DNA of 64,000 bases from Cucumis sativus (GCF_000004075.3 NC_026657.2:9362001-9426000); one strand, 5' to 3'; counted from the first letter of the stretch, positions 37,009-51,000 are shown. Notes: generated by a model not told the origin, from the letters alone. Numbers and translations are program-made.

Positions 37009-40000
37009 TGAAAGCTCTACCTTTTTTTTCTTTTATCTTTTTCTTTTTTCAGCCTTGGCTTTTGTGTCTGGGTTTTGCCCTAACTTAAGCTTTTATTAAG
37101 TCCTTAATTATCAATGTAACTCTTTATTACTATATATATAATTAAACCTTGTTGCAGCCTAGCTTAATTCTATGGAGGGGTTTAATTTCATTATTCAAGA
37201 TGAATGACGATGGCAGTGACCATATCTTTCTTAATTAATATTACAAGTTTGGAGTCTTTTTTTTTTCAAATTTAAAATCACACACAAACACATGCTTTTT
37301 AATATTCAAAATCAACTTTAAATAACTTATATTTAAGTAATTTATGATGCTTTTGAAATCATTTTTTCATTATTGTCAAACCATCACAATTTTAAAAGAA
37401 AAGTTTTAAGCATGCGAATGGTGGTTTTGGTCCTATTCCAAAATTCTTATCTCAAATATGTCTTAGATTAAAACATCCTAAGATCAAGATCTCTCCAAAG
37501 ATATGTTCAGAAAAAAAAATGTTATAGTGCAGAAAAAAACTACGTACTAGAAAAACTTCACTATGAATAAAGTTATAATTAACGATATTATCACATATAT
37601 ATATATAGATATCTCTTCCACCTAATTATACAAAAACATTATTTTAAAGTTTTTGTACCACTTACACTTGTTAATCACAATCTCAAACTTGCAATTGCAT
37701 AATAGAATTTAGATAGGGTTAACAAATCTCTAAGCTTAAATGATATCGAAAATTGTTCAAAACCAAAGAGATGTGCTCATTTCATATATAGGATTAGATT
37801 GAAAAATGAAATGGGAATTAAATCTGGAAAAAATGATTGAAGGGAGAAGAGAGGAATATTAATAATGTGCAAGTTGGTTGAGAAGTGAGTGTTCTCATGG
37901 TGTAAGGTTACTTCCGAGATTTCATCCACAGTGTTTTATGTTCCTACATTTGTCTGGCAAATCGACATCGAATTTTCCAAAGTGAATTTTTTTTCTTATA
38001 TATATATATAATGCACATCTTCAAAAGGTATATATATATATATATATTGATGAACCACATTCTTCAACTCACAAATTTCATCTCTTCTCTCTTATATTTT
38101 CATTTTCAAAAGCATACACACATCTATATACATACTATACTATAATATGCCATTCGTTTCGATAACGATATTCTGTTTTTAATTCTTTTTCGATATGATT
38201 TTTGTTCCGTTCTTCACTGTTTAGAATTATTTCGAATTTGGTAATAGTTCCTTTCAAACTTACTTTTCTTACTTTTTTTTAATTTGAGTTTTCTTTTTTT
38301 AAGAAATAAAATCATGAATCTTTTTCTAAATCATAGATTTCCTTGCTTTTAGAGACTATTAAATTAGGGTTAGGTGGTCACAATTTAAACTTTAGAATTT
38401 TAGTAGGTTTTGTCCTTACTTTTATTTTATTTTATTTTCCCATAGGGTGAGCAAAGCTTAAACTTTTTAATACCCTTTATGGCTTTCTTTCTTAGCTCAG
38501 TGATGGTTCTGCTTTAATAAAATTCATTTCCTAATAAAGAAAATAAAAACTTCTAACTTATAAATTCCAACAAAATTTTAATTTAATCTTTATTTTCATT
38601 TAAAAATACTATATTTACGCTTCATTGTTAGACCCAAATCAAAGGGTTAATTGAGTTTAATAAGATACTTATTTTTTTCATACCGGGGAAATTATTATTT
38701 TTTAGACCAAAGGTTAATTAAGTCCGACAAAAATTGAAAATAGAAAACTAACAAAAAAAAAAAAAATGAACATATTCATTAATAAAGTATTATTATTGTA
38801 ATTTCAGTAAGGAGTTACAGATTATTAGTTTTATCTCAATAACCTAAATCTATTTGATGAGTCTTGAACTCTATGTAAAGATATACATTGATCCATGTTT
38901 GAGATACAATTTAAAAGGATTTATAGTGAGGTACTTTATCTTAGTAACACTATGAATGCCGTTCACTCTGTATTTTTCATATAAACGCAATAATCCAACG
39001 TTTTCATGTAGGTAACATGCGCATGAGTTCAAATATACAATGTTTTTATTTGTATATATATGTAATTATAAACGTTATATTTTAATTAAATTTGATTTTG
39101 AATATGATTGAAAAGTTATTTTAGGTGAGAATAAAATATTTGAATTCCAATTTTAGAATAGGAAGGTTTTTGAATGGTGGTAACTCCAATTTTGAGGTAT
39201 CCTAGAATTCAAAGACAATATTGAGAGTGAGTTTTTTCTTCTATATATTTTTATTTTAAAAAGCAAGGTTAGCCTATTAATGATTATTTTATACCGTAAT
39301 TTTGTTTATGTATATATATTTTTTTGACAGTGTATAGATATTTCTAATTTTTAATTAAATTGAGAAAAAACTTATGTTAAATTCTTTTTACTACAAACAG
39401 CTTTAATCCCTTCAAAGTAATGTTTATGGTAGGGAAGATTGAAAATCATCAAAGTATTAAGTCATGTACTTAACCATCTTATAATAGAAAAATACTTAAG
39501 TGCATTTGATTTTTTTTTTAATTATAACATTTTGTACATCCTATCAAATTCTCTAATTATAATTTGTCATTTTCTTTTTTAATTCTTCATGGGTGGAAAT
39601 CTCATCACCCATCCAGATTCAACTATCAATTATCTATATATCTTAAAAATATGGGAATGAAAAGAAACTGAATCTTTAAAAAAACTGATTTATTTGAAGT
39701 TTCATTAAGTCACTCCTCACGTAGGAATGTCCCAAACTTCGAGTTCAAAGTTTTGTTTAATGTAACCTTGATTCTCAAAACAATGAAGTATAACCGTTCA
39801 CTTTATATATCACAAAGTACACTAATTGTGCTCTTTTTTTTAAAAAAAAATTCTTCATAAGAGTGCAAGCAAGCACAGGCAGTAAAAGTGAGAAAACAGG
39901 TAGGAAGGTGAGTGAGAGCATGAGGGAGTGATCATGGATAGATAGAATTGCAACCTGTGAAAGTATTATTGTCTCTTCATTTACTGAATTCAAGCAGAAG

Positions 40001-41130
40001 CACGAGGAAATATAACGCAACCAAAAGGTTATTACTTACGATATACGTACGCACTAGGTTTGTGTTATTCATATTTATTCAACTCATGAAAACCAAAATA
40101 AAATATGAGCTTTAGAGACTGATAAAATATTAAAATGTTCAAGAACTGAAAGTTGATTAATATTTTGAAAGTAAGAGACTGTGCATGTATGACCCTAAAA
40201 CAACATAATCCTCCAAAATCTATACTAAGGGGCTAGTGTTGAATAGTACACAAAACTCAAGTTCGTGACCGTTCTAAAGTAACTATACAAAATAAACAAG
40301 ATATAAGATCAGAACATAAATGGTGACGACATTAAAGATCATCGGAAACCATAGATCATATAACCTAAAAAAAGATGTAGTTAGTGATCTTTTCCTCTAT
40401 TAAGCATCTTTTAATTAATTATATTAGAATGGACAGACCCTCACTTTCAGTTAGGGAATAAAAAACTAAGAAAACATAGTATGTTAGAGATCATAAACTT
40501 GTATTTATAAGTTGATATCTCAAATATAATTATTATTTAACTTGTTATCCACATATGTATCAAGACATCGAAAGTGAAATTGAAGGCTATAATAACTGAC
40601 ATGAGAGCTACCATATAATGATTCTGATAAAAAGCAATAATTATATAAGTACCTTAATTAATTCTGTCAAGTCTTAAGTCAAATATATATAGGTACAAGA
40701 CTTTTTTTTATATATTTTGTAAAATAAGGAAAAAAACATCGAACTGTTTTAAAGAGTAGTTTTCAGTGTCGATGAGGGATGGTGTGTGTTTCAAAGTTTG
40801 GATGATTAGAAGCACTATATTATATATATGTGTGTGAATGTTTTATAAATGTAACATCCACTTTTGGTGTTAGCCATAGAATATATTTAGTATTTTAAAA
40901 AAGAAATGAATAATATATATAAGAAAGATGCATGAATGGAGCAGTCAAAAAGCTTAGATCTGAAGTAAACCAAAATGGCAAATGAACAACAAAAAACTTA
41001 GCTTTTTAATGCAACTGGGCGTTGACCAACACTTTCACTCTCCCACTTGGGTCTCCTCTCCTATGTGGCAGAATCTTCATTCCAACAGCGATTGCTCAAA
41101 TTCTAAGAACCTAAACTTTATTATTATTAT

Positions 41131-41152
41131 TCTCTCTCTCTCTCTCTCTCTC
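41131..41152. repeat. (TC)11 microsatellite
   Basis: Eleven TC units preceded by TTA repeats, in intergenic DNA. Confidence 0.9.
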
Positions 41153-41900
41153 ACTTGTATTGGTTTCTTCTTAATTGTTTGACCCTTAACCACTATTCTA
41201 CTCTTCTAGAAATTTCCAACACACTATTCTAAAATATTAATTTAGTCAAATATGATGTTTACCTAATTAAACACACACACACACAAAGAAATTTAATAAT
41301 AACATTGGAAACATGCATGGGAAGAGGAAATTAAGTAATATGAAAACTAATAGTGTAGAATAAGCATAATTAACTACTTTTTTTTTTTGCTAAGATAATT
41401 TAATCTCATTTTGATTTTTACCCAACTTTGGATGCATATTCTTTCCCATGTAATCTTTTCTTTTTTTCTTTAATTGTGGTTAGACCCTTTTGCTAAAGTC
41501 TTCATGCACCAATTAAATTAAAATAAAATAAAAGATTAGATAACCATAGGTTTTAGTTTCGGAATAAAATTAGATTTCAACTTCATCTCTATTATATTTC
41601 ATATCTAACCTTTGAAATGACAATGTATCACTTCAAATATAAATGATATATTGCGACACAGAACATAAACTTAATTAATTATGTTTGAAACTGTTGGATG
41701 TCTTTTCTTTAATTCATCTAGTGATGGATTAATACATAACTCATGCAAAACATGATGAAATTGTTTTTTACAAAATGTATAAACATGTACGTGATTAAAT
41801 AATAAATTTAATTCCAAACTTTTAAAAGTGTATCAAACAACCAAACATCTTTTAAAAACCAACTGTTATAATATAATCCATCCATATTTATCTTTACCTT

Positions 41901-42014
41901 TTCAATCTTACACATAAACTTTCAATTTTGAGTTCAATACATATTCTACATTATTTTTTCAATCTTACACATAAACTTTCAATTTTGAGTTCAATACATA
42001 TTCTACATTATTTT
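41901..42014. repeat. 57-bp perfect tandem duplication
   Basis: Copies at 41901-41957 and 41958-42014 are identical by eye, each running from TTCAATCTTACACATAAAC to CATTATTTT. Their identity implies a very recent event. Confidence 0.88.
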
Positions 42015-45000
42015 TCTAAACAATATCATATAGTTATCATATATATACAAATTAAAGTTGAACGTAGAAAGTTTTATTAGATATAAAATGGAATTCTACC
42101 TCCAATCCATGTAACTTAATATCTATAAAAGAGCTAGAACCAAATAGAGGCATAGAAGAGTATGTAAGCATTGTAAGATATTAGGGTTAGTGGTTAGTGG
42201 TCATCCTGTATTGATCCATATCATTATATATGATGGTCGTTAGCATTTGAGTGTGGCGGCGACCTTTTGGCTCATTCTCATTGACTTGTAACACTAAATC
42301 CAAAAATATATTGAAGCAACAGGGAACGTTGAAAATTAGATGGAAAATATATGTCTAATTGTGATTTTCAATCAAATATTTTATTAATATATGGGAGCAC
42401 CAAAACACCTTGTTACAATCATCTTCAATTATTCAGCATTATCTACATGGATGGATTATGTATAATTAGTGACAACACATAATTTTATAAGAAATTAGAA
42501 GCAAAATTATGAATGAGAGTATAATTAACAAATATTTGGAGGCAAAACTAACTAGTATTATGTTGTGAATACATGAAGTACTATATATTGTGAAATACAA
42601 CTAGCTAAACTAACTGGTATAGATTGAAAAATGTAAAGACACTGGTAAATGTTAATAGGTTAAAAAAAGGTCAATCTAAATAGTGTGTATATACTACCTA
42701 TTTGAAGCTTGATCAAAGTAAGAGGTAAAATCAGGTAACCCCATTTTCAAACCTCAATGACTAAATTATCGAATTTAGTCATTAAGATGGTAGAGTAAAT
42801 TGTCAAATTTTGAAAAGTTAAAAAGTTCAATAACTAAAACCTTGGTTTAATTATTCATTAGGGGTTGAGTTATAAGAATCAAACATATGGTTTAGATAGG
42901 TATGGATAAATTTGTGTTTTGGAGACTTATAAATTTTTAGCTTTTGTTAAAAGCAAGCAAAGGTTTGGAAATTATTATTATTATTATTTTTTTAAAAAAG
43001 TAGTTTTCCTAACCTCAATTTTTTTTTTCTCTTCTCCATTCTTTTACTTAAAACTTAATTTTGAAAAGAAGAAGTTAGTAATCGTACACTTACCGAATAT
43101 GGCTCAAAATCATAATTTTCACAAAAGTTTTATTTATTTACTTTATCGTGATACACAATGTTACATAATTATTTGCCTAAACATCATTAACACGGAGACT
43201 TAAATGTTTTCCTTTTCTAAAAAAAGTTTAAAGAAAACAAAGAAACACAAATTGGCTTTAGCGAAAAGCTGGGAGAAAAAATAAAAGCCTAAGTAAAATA
43301 TTTTTGTAGTGATTAGGGAAAAATTAGGTTCCAATTCCAAAATGAGAGTTAATTTTATAATTAAACCCAGCTTAATCCTTAATTTGACATAACTTTTCCC
43401 AAATAATAACAATAATTGCCAATTGGTGTTACCTTGACTACGTAAGGAAGAGGTCAGCTTTTAGGTGATTGGACACATATTAATGAAGAAATTGAATATT
43501 AAATGTGTGCGACAAATAGTTCTTTGAATTTTTTTATTTTTTTTTTATAAAGGATGACACCTCATCATTTCTGTTTAATGGGTTTTCTCTGTTCATTTAA
43601 ATATTTAAAAATTATAAATTATAACCTACAAACTTATTTATACATATTTCACATTGCTTAGATTTACTTATTATTCATATATATTGATAACCAAATTAGC
43701 AATCCCATCACTTTATTAATCTGAAAACAATTTATTCTTTACCCAATTATTTGTATACAATAATTCATAACATATCTGTCTCTACGTGGATGAAATTTTA
43801 TGATTTAATTTAAGTACATAAAGAAAAAAAGAGAGTAAATAATTAACATATTGGATTGAATTTGATTTGAATTGTTGTAACTATTTGTAGGAAAAATATA
43901 ACCTATGAATTTTATGGAATTTTTAAAGACACGAGTATAAATGTCTATTTAAATATATCTATATCATCAGATCCGTACATGAGCTGTACTACTTCATGTA
44001 TAATTGTTCGTTCAAACATGATCTCCACAGTAATTAGATTGTGATTTTTTATATTTGGTCTACAAATCACACTCTTATATAAAAAGATATACATCAAAAC
44101 TCGTATAATTATAATTAATATATAGATGATGTGCATGTTTGTTCAAATATGTATCTACCTTTAGATCGTGATGTTTTTTATTTATGTTCTCCAACCTTTT
44201 CGTTTATACCCATCTCAACCGGAATAGTTGGGACAAAAATAAAAATAAAAAATGAAATATATTATGTAAAATATCAAATACAAAAGTGAAAATATAGAAA
44301 TTATTCGTGTGATAACTTACTAATTTCAATACATTTAAGGTTAAAATTTTAATTATTATTTGAAAGAAGTATTGTTTACCTCAAGGAAGAATCTTACATG
44401 AATCAATAATCATTGGTCTTATGATTAATCTTTTTTTCTTTCGAAACATTTGGTATGATGAGCTTAATTGAGTAGAATTGATTATTGATTGTGCTTAGCT
44501 TGACTATTGTTGGCGATACTTTGATACATGCAAAATGTTATTATTGGAGTGGTCAACATCATGCAAATATATACGTACAAAATAATAATTATATCTTCTG
44601 ATAAATAAATTAAGAAAAAGTTCATTAATGAAGCAGATTTGGTGCAAAGTAACACACTCCCCATGATTATGCTGTTATAAAAGTTTCATCTTCATTAATT
44701 ATTAAATTAAGTAAAACAATTTTTTATTTTAATAGTAATGAAATTAGTATTAATTTGGTTAGAAACATCTTTTATTGATATCAGTGTACGCTTAAAAATT
44801 GAGAGATTTATGTTTCAATTTGTTTATACGTCGTTAATTTAAGATTTTGATACTCAACTACTTTAAAAATCTACTTGAGTGTGACTTTTTTTAGTAGATT
44901 TAGAGATTTGATTTTCAAATTAAAAAAAAAAAAAAGAAGTATATGTCAATTATTGTAGAATCGTGAGAGTTTGATCAACAACGAGAGATTGCAATTCTCT

Positions 45001-45233
45001 CACTTTGCTAAAAAAGAAAAAAAAGCATACAATAATTTATATGACATTCTCTAAAAAAGAAAAAAAAGAAAAGAAAAGAAAATGAGATAGACATATATAA
45101 ATGGCAAGAAATGATTATTATGCCATTACAAAAGAAAAGCAAAGTTTAAAAAAAGGCTAAATAGAATATAGCCCTATTTGATGATAGTGACTCTTCTCTC
45201 TTACCCTTTCCGGCAGCAACTTGTTTAAGAGTT

Positions 45234-45635
45234 TTAGCTTCTCTTATCACTTTCTTCTCCATAGTCAAGAAGATCTTCCAGCACTTTATCATCCAAATAC
45301 TCAAATTCAATCACTTCATTTTGCCGCATTGACATTGAAGAAGAAGAAGATGACCCACTCGAATAAGCCCCACCCCTGGTAAGCGGATATTCATTAGGAA
45401 AATTCAAAATGGCCAAATGACCCCTCATGTTGTAGGCCGCTCGATCGTAAGCTCGTGCTGCTTCTTCTGCAGTGTTGAAAGTCCCTAGCCATATCCGTAC
45501 TCCTTGCCTTCTAGAGTCTCGTATTTCAGCAGCGAATTTTCCCCATGGCCGACGTCGTACTCCCCGGTAACGAATCTCTCTGCTGCCTGTGGAGTCGTCC
45601 CCATAACCTCTTCCACGACCACCACTCTCGTCCAT
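45234..45635 (-). CDS. Small group-IXc ERF transcription factor (ERF95/98-like)
   Basis: Nuclear AP2/ERF regulator, single exon. The first in-frame ATG is at 45635-45633; the open frame extends 14 codons further upstream but has no ATG there, so the protein is 133 residues, starting [14 protein letters not shown]. The AP2/ERF domain spans about 23-80 ([23 protein letters not shown] ... [11 protein letters not shown]). A Ser-rich linker (92-102) is followed by the EDLL motif [16 protein letters not shown] (108-123). Size and motif order fit Arabidopsis ERF95/ERF98, which lie next to ERF1 in that genome. A TATA box is at 45744. It is oriented like the ERF1-like gene at 24581 and opposite to the ERF at 36556. 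Confidence 0.93.
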   Translation of the reverse strand: MDESGGRGRGYGDDSTGSREIRYRGVRRRPWGKFAAEIRDSRRQGVRIWLGTFNTAEEAARAYDRAAYNMRGHLAILNFPNEYPLTRGGAYSSGSSSSSSMSMRQNEVIEFEYLDDKVLEDLLDYGEESDKRS

Positions 45636-45743
45636 GGAGGTTTTTATGTGTTTAAAGTTAATGGGGGTTTTTTTCAAAAAAGAAAAGATATTTTTGTTTT
45701 AGTTTTGCATGGGATGTATTATGAAACGTTACATGGCTTCGTA

Positions 45744-45749
45744 TTTATA
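45744..45749 (-). promoter_or_regulatory. TATA box of third ERF gene
   Basis: TATAAA on the minus strand about 109 bases upstream of the ATG at 45635. Confidence 0.5.
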
Positions 45750-46728
45750 GATGGTGGTATTTGGTTCGACTGGATTTGTCAAAAAAGATTGGCCAATAGA
45801 AGCGAAAAAACCCACGTGGATTATCGTCTACAAAAATTTCTTAAAGGTCAGTATCATGAAGAAATTATTGAAATATATAATTAAAAAGGAATTGAAATTC
45901 ATCCAACCAAACTATGTACTTTATGGAACATCATCACTACCTCATTTAAAATTTTCAAACTAATAAAACCTCCCTCCTCCACTCAATTTCATTTAAATAA
46001 AACTTGATTATTCATAAAGCTAATATGAAAATTTGACTATGGGTTTTATTTGGGTTAGAGTTGATTTTGAAGAAAAATTTGATAATTTTTTTGGGGGGAA
46101 AAACAAAAATTGAATTCTGATATATGAATACAAAGGAGCTCAATTATTATTATGTCCACAATCTGCATGAAAGCAATGGATTTACAGTCCAATGCATCTG
46201 GATGTTTTCGTTGAAGGTGGAGGTGGCTAACAATGCTTTCTAGGGTTTTTTTTTTTTTTTTTTTTTAATGTTAAATTAATGCTTCAATCCCATGCCAATA
46301 AAAATTAAAAATGGTGGCTTTCTCTCTAATCTCATGTCGCATCAACATTTACCCTTTGCCACTGAATATAATCTCTTTATATAGCTTTAGCTATATATTA
46401 CTTCATACATACATAAAACAAATTGATAGAACTTTTTTTTTGGGTGAAGAAGATGATAATATATGGTTGGTCCATTGTGACTACAAAAAAAGAAAACCCA
46501 AAAGAATACAAAAAAGGGAAAAGAATTAGATATAGCGTGTGTAGAGAAAGTCAAAATTTTAAAATTGCAGAGCTCTCAAATTCAAATAATGACAATATAG
46601 GAACCAAATTAATGGAATTGTGGAGCCAAAAACAAGTTTGTAAAGACGTCGAGAAGACGACATCTAGATGCTAACCTAGAACGCTTTGACGTTGTTGCAA
46701 ATGCATAAAAGAGATACTTTCTACATTC

Positions 46729-46770
46729 ATAGCATTGAGACGACTATGGGGTGCAACATCTCAATGCTAT
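46729..46770. repeat. Perfect 12-bp inverted repeat (hairpin)
   Basis: ATAGCATTGAGA (46729-46740) pairs exactly with TCTCAATGCTAT (46759-46770) across an 18-nt loop. It sits in DNA with several GACGTC/GACG words (46640-46700) reminiscent of those near the CACTA-like end at 52 kb. Confidence 0.8.
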
Positions 46771-47782
46771 ATACACCACGATAAATCGAAAGAAATATTT
46801 TAATCTCAACCAACATTATAGAAAAGTGTAATCATTGTTATGGAGTGGACAAATTAAATAAAATAGAAAAAACATGAAATAGTAAAATATTGACAAGCAA
46901 ATTTACATGATTTGCTAACAATATCCATTGGACAAAAGAAAAACAATTTTATTATAAAGAGAAAAGCTCATAATACAAAGTAGAAATATCTGTAGAGTTA
47001 CAGAGTTTATATAGTTCACTACTCCAAATATGACAAATACGTGAATAACTTAACTTTCAAAGGCAACATAACACCCTCTTGAATTCCACCAAAGCATGTC
47101 ACCTCTAACTCGACTCGTTGACCTAGCAATGAAACTTCATGTACTTAATCAGTAGAAGCGTCAAACAACATATTCAAAATATTCGTCCAACAATTATCTT
47201 AGCTCCTTAAGATTGGGAGACATTTATTACAAGATTATCGTTCCTACCTCTCTATCTCTATCTTTTATCTCAATGGGAGGAGGGAGGAAGAAATTGAATG
47301 TAATGAGACATGGTTGTTTTAGTTGGTTTATGGAGGGTTCATTTGTACTGTTGACATGCCTTAAAACTTAGAAGTAAGGGTAGTCCTTTGTTGTCATTGG
47401 GTATGAAATTTGTATATTACAGTAGAATCTATAAATGATGATTACATAAAATTAGATGTAAACCCGACTTTGAATAGTTAGGTTGTATTGAATGATTGGT
47501 GAAATATTGTGATGAGGTTATTTGAATTCGGCAACAAGAAGTGCATACCGTTGAAAATGGTTTTGAATATGGGAGTGGGATTCTTAAAATAATATTTCAA
47601 ACCCACAAAGTTTGGCTATATCGATAGGGAAAAAAAAGACATCCCCATTAGGAGAATGACATGTTTGGCGAAACAGTGTTTTTAAACCGCAAGCAAACCA
47701 AATAGAAGAGAGATGTCGAAAAACTTAAAAACGACATACAAATATTTGCAGCTCTAGAAATCTAGAAATAGGGAGGTGTGGG

Positions 47783-48093
47783 AACGACGTGTCGTTTGAA
47801 GTTAGTTTGGGCATTTGACGAAGTAAAGGCCCATGAGCTTCATAAGAGATGATGGGCCGTTAGTTGGCAACATTGACTGACCGGTGACCGCCTTTTCTTT
47901 TCGTTTTTTACTTTTTTAGGAATTAGAATTATAAATTATGTGCTTAACCGACCAATGGGAATTTGTTTTGACCAGGTCAAAGACGTTGACTGGGTTTGCC
48001 CAGTTTGATCCTCCCCCACTAAAGATTTGAGAACGTGGCAGCACGTGACCCACCCTGCCAACTTCCATCTTTCCAGCTTTCCTTGCCACGTCA
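47783..48093. promoter_or_regulatory. Orphan promoter-like island: site II, W-box and ABRE motifs
   Basis: Motifs seen: AACGAC-GT-GTCGTT near-palindrome (47783-47796); GGCCCA (47828-47833) and TGGGCC (47853-47858); a perfect inverted W-box pair TTGACC-A-GGTCAA (47968-47980); TTGACT (47986-47991); ABRE-type ACGTGGC (48033-48039), CACGTG (48042-48047) and GCCACGTCA (48085-48093). The stretch is visibly richer in G and C than its flanks. The nearest genes are the ERF ending its promoter near 45750 and the ATL gene at 52905, so the target is unknown. Confidence 0.4.
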
Positions 48094-51000
48094 CCTGTTT
48101 ATTACCAATTATAATACTAATCTTCAGTGCTTCAAGGTTGCACTCACAATTCTTTTTTTTCTAATTTTAGTTTAATATGTTTCCAATACTTTTTTTTTTT
48201 TTTTACTAAATAACGTTACATTTTAAATGTTTTAATATGATGATATTCTAATAGTTGTAGTTGAAGAACTAAAAAGCTGTGTTTTTTAAATGTTTAGTTC
48301 ATTTGAATTCATATGGGAATTTGCAGTGATGTAGGTTTTTAAAAATAAAAAAGATAGGAAAATGAGAAGAGAATTTGATCCAAGGATCACGTGATGCTGA
48401 CGATAAGAGTAAATGGGCATGTGTTATTATTAGACATCGGGTCCGTTATTTATGGAAATGGATGAAACCAAAATTATAATTAATAAATAGAGATATCAAA
48501 ATAGTATTTGAATTTTGAAGTGAAAGTGGAAATATACATGGAATAATACATTGTAGAATGTACTAAAATTCCATTCAAAGAGCTAGCTGTGATGTTCTTT
48601 TTCTTTCTTATTTCACTGAGCCATGCAGCCACCTCCCACGTGTTATTTTACCAACTAATTTTCTTTTTCTTTTCCTCCATCTTTTAGTTTTAACTTCAAT
48701 TTAGTGGCCTTTCTTGGTTGTGCAATGTTTGGCAATCATCATAGAAAGGAAACAGTGTTTTTATAAAGACGAGGACTAAATTCAATTTTATGGCCGGGCG
48801 AGAAAAACAAAATTGTTTTTTTTTTTTTTATCCTTAGAGAATGCAATAACTATTGTATTGATAATTTATTATAAATTGTATTTTTGGGTTTTGTCTAACA
48901 ATTAATAATGAACACGTGACATACAAGTAAGGCATAGTTGAAAGAAGAATAATCTAAAGAAGAACCAAAAGTGAAATTTAATTGAAGTTGCGAAATATAA
49001 GTAGATGTGTAGGTATTGTTATTTATTAGGATTAAATTGTAAATGAAATATAGGGCGGGAGAACACGTAATTTGACATTAAATGAATGTCTTTGAAAGTG
49101 TCAACACACGAGCATGGACATTGACTCATCTTGTCTTCTCTTTTCCCTTTTACTTTCTCTTCTTCATCTCCATAAGCCCAAATTTCAATTTTATCATATC
49201 TTTCAAAAATATCTTTATCTTCACTTCAATTTTATATCTTACGTACAAGGTTTCCCATTTTTTCTTCTTCCCCCTCATTTTCTTCAACGCCTTTTCTCCA
49301 TTTTATTTTTCTATTTCTACCTTCCCCATGTATTCAACTTGTTCTCACTAACTTATTCAACACTCTTCATCTTAATATTTCCATTTCATACCCATGCATT
49401 CATAAATTGATTTACCTTATATAACTTAAATATCCTTCCTTTCATAATTTTTCAATAGCTCTTTTGTTTATTCTTACACATTCATTACTGTACTTTTCAT
49501 CTTCATATCTAATTAAATACTTGACCTCTTAGTTATACTTTTAAATAAAATTACTTTTTTTTCAAAGTAAAACAATCCTATAATGTTGGTAATAAAAAAA
49601 ATCAAATATAGTTATCAAACAAATTTTTAGTGATGATATGATCACAAAAACTAAATTATGAGATAGACTAAATTATTTACATGAATAAAGTTAATGAATT
49701 AAATTTTAAAAAATGAAAATACATATTTTAAATCATAATTTGACAATTTTATATCGTTAAAGGTTTGGTGTGTTTTATAATTTTATTTATCTAGGTTAAT
49801 TAGGTTGACTGGTAGAAAAATATTACAGAAAATTAGTGTCCATTTATCAATAATTCTATAAATAGCTAAACATGTGTGATAAAAGCTAAACATGGAGTTC
49901 AAATTATTTAATTCCCACTAGTTAAAACATAAAACCTTATAACTTATTTAAGGAAGTTAAAGTTGACAATATAGACTTGGGCAGTATAATTCTTCTCAAT
50001 TGTAATTTTTTTTTATAATAAAAATAATTATCACATTACGATTCATTCAATTGCTATTTCGGGAGTGAAATATGAATCATATAATTTCTTTTTGTCCATA
50101 TGTAAGGTTTAAGTTTAGGTTTGAAATCTGAGTTTCTAATCATAACATAACATTGGTAGTATACATAGTAAATAGCTAGTAATTCTAAATTATATTAATG
50201 TTACTTATAAGTTCATTTAAAAAAATATTCATGTATAGATATTTCTGAAACTATGATACTATTTATTATGCCAGTTTTGAAAATTGAAAAACTTAGCATA
50301 TTTTTTGTTTTGATTCTTTTTTAATACAACAAAAGTTATAGCAATTTGAACCTTCCACTTAAACATATGCAAATCAATTTGTAGAGCAATACTTATTTTG
50401 ACTAATCATGATATCTTATTAAATTATTAATTATGTTTATAGTTAGACATTAATGTTATATCGATTGAATAATTTTACACATCGTAACATAATTCAAATA
50501 AATGGCTCAATAGAAAGTGTATATATATACATGTTTCATTTGTAATTATTACTAAGTAGAAAATACAAGGTAGAGTAAAAAAGAAATGATTGAAATCTCT
50601 TAAATTTGGGTTAATTCAAAACACGTTATTATACTTTTAATAACTAACTAGAATCTCAAATGTTAAGTTAACACTTTGGTCCAAATATATTTGACAATTA
50701 ATCTCTAACATATTGTTTGAGCTTAATAGACTAATTATATTTGAAGTAAGTTAAAAAATTGTTAATTTGGTGAAGTAAGATGGGGAACTTTGCAAAAGCT
50801 TTTAAAAAGCAACTTGATGAAATAAAGATGAGAAGCCAAATTATTGATTTAATCCCATGTGCTAAATGATTATCAAATTATGTTTAGTGATAAAAGAAGT
50901 TATAAAAAGTATAATGTGAAAGCGTGTGTTTAATTAAGAGAGTTAATGATGGAATTTGCAAAATGGAGGTGAGAATTAATTGAGCCAATTTCGGCCTTTG

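Larger units (their letters stand above)
37009..45233. other. AT-rich intergenic region between second and third ERF genes
   Basis: About 8.2 kb without a recognised gene. It holds TA tracts (38000-38047), a TC microsatellite (41131-41152), AC tracts (41270-41285), a perfect 57-bp tandem duplication (41901-42014) and a TTTTTGTAGTG word ending at 43311 that resembles a CACTA transposon end. Most of it is simple AT-rich DNA. Confidence 0.55.

Noticed and set aside
39775-40020. 81-residue minus-strand hydrophobic frame
   Set aside because: No signal-peptide context, promoter or homologue recognised; consistent with chance in AT-rich DNA.
40982-41182. 66-residue open frame ending in SLSLSL and hydrophobic residues
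   Set aside because: Its distinctive part is the TC microsatellite being translated; no family, no conserved motif.
45636-45677. Upstream extension of the third ERF frame (14 extra codons)
   Set aside because: There is no ATG in the extension; the first ATG is at 45635, which also gives the family's usual length.
49082-49410. Two overlapping hydrophobic frames rich in F, S, P
   Set aside because: They are products of a CT-rich stretch; no domain, no codon-use signal, and two frames are open equally.
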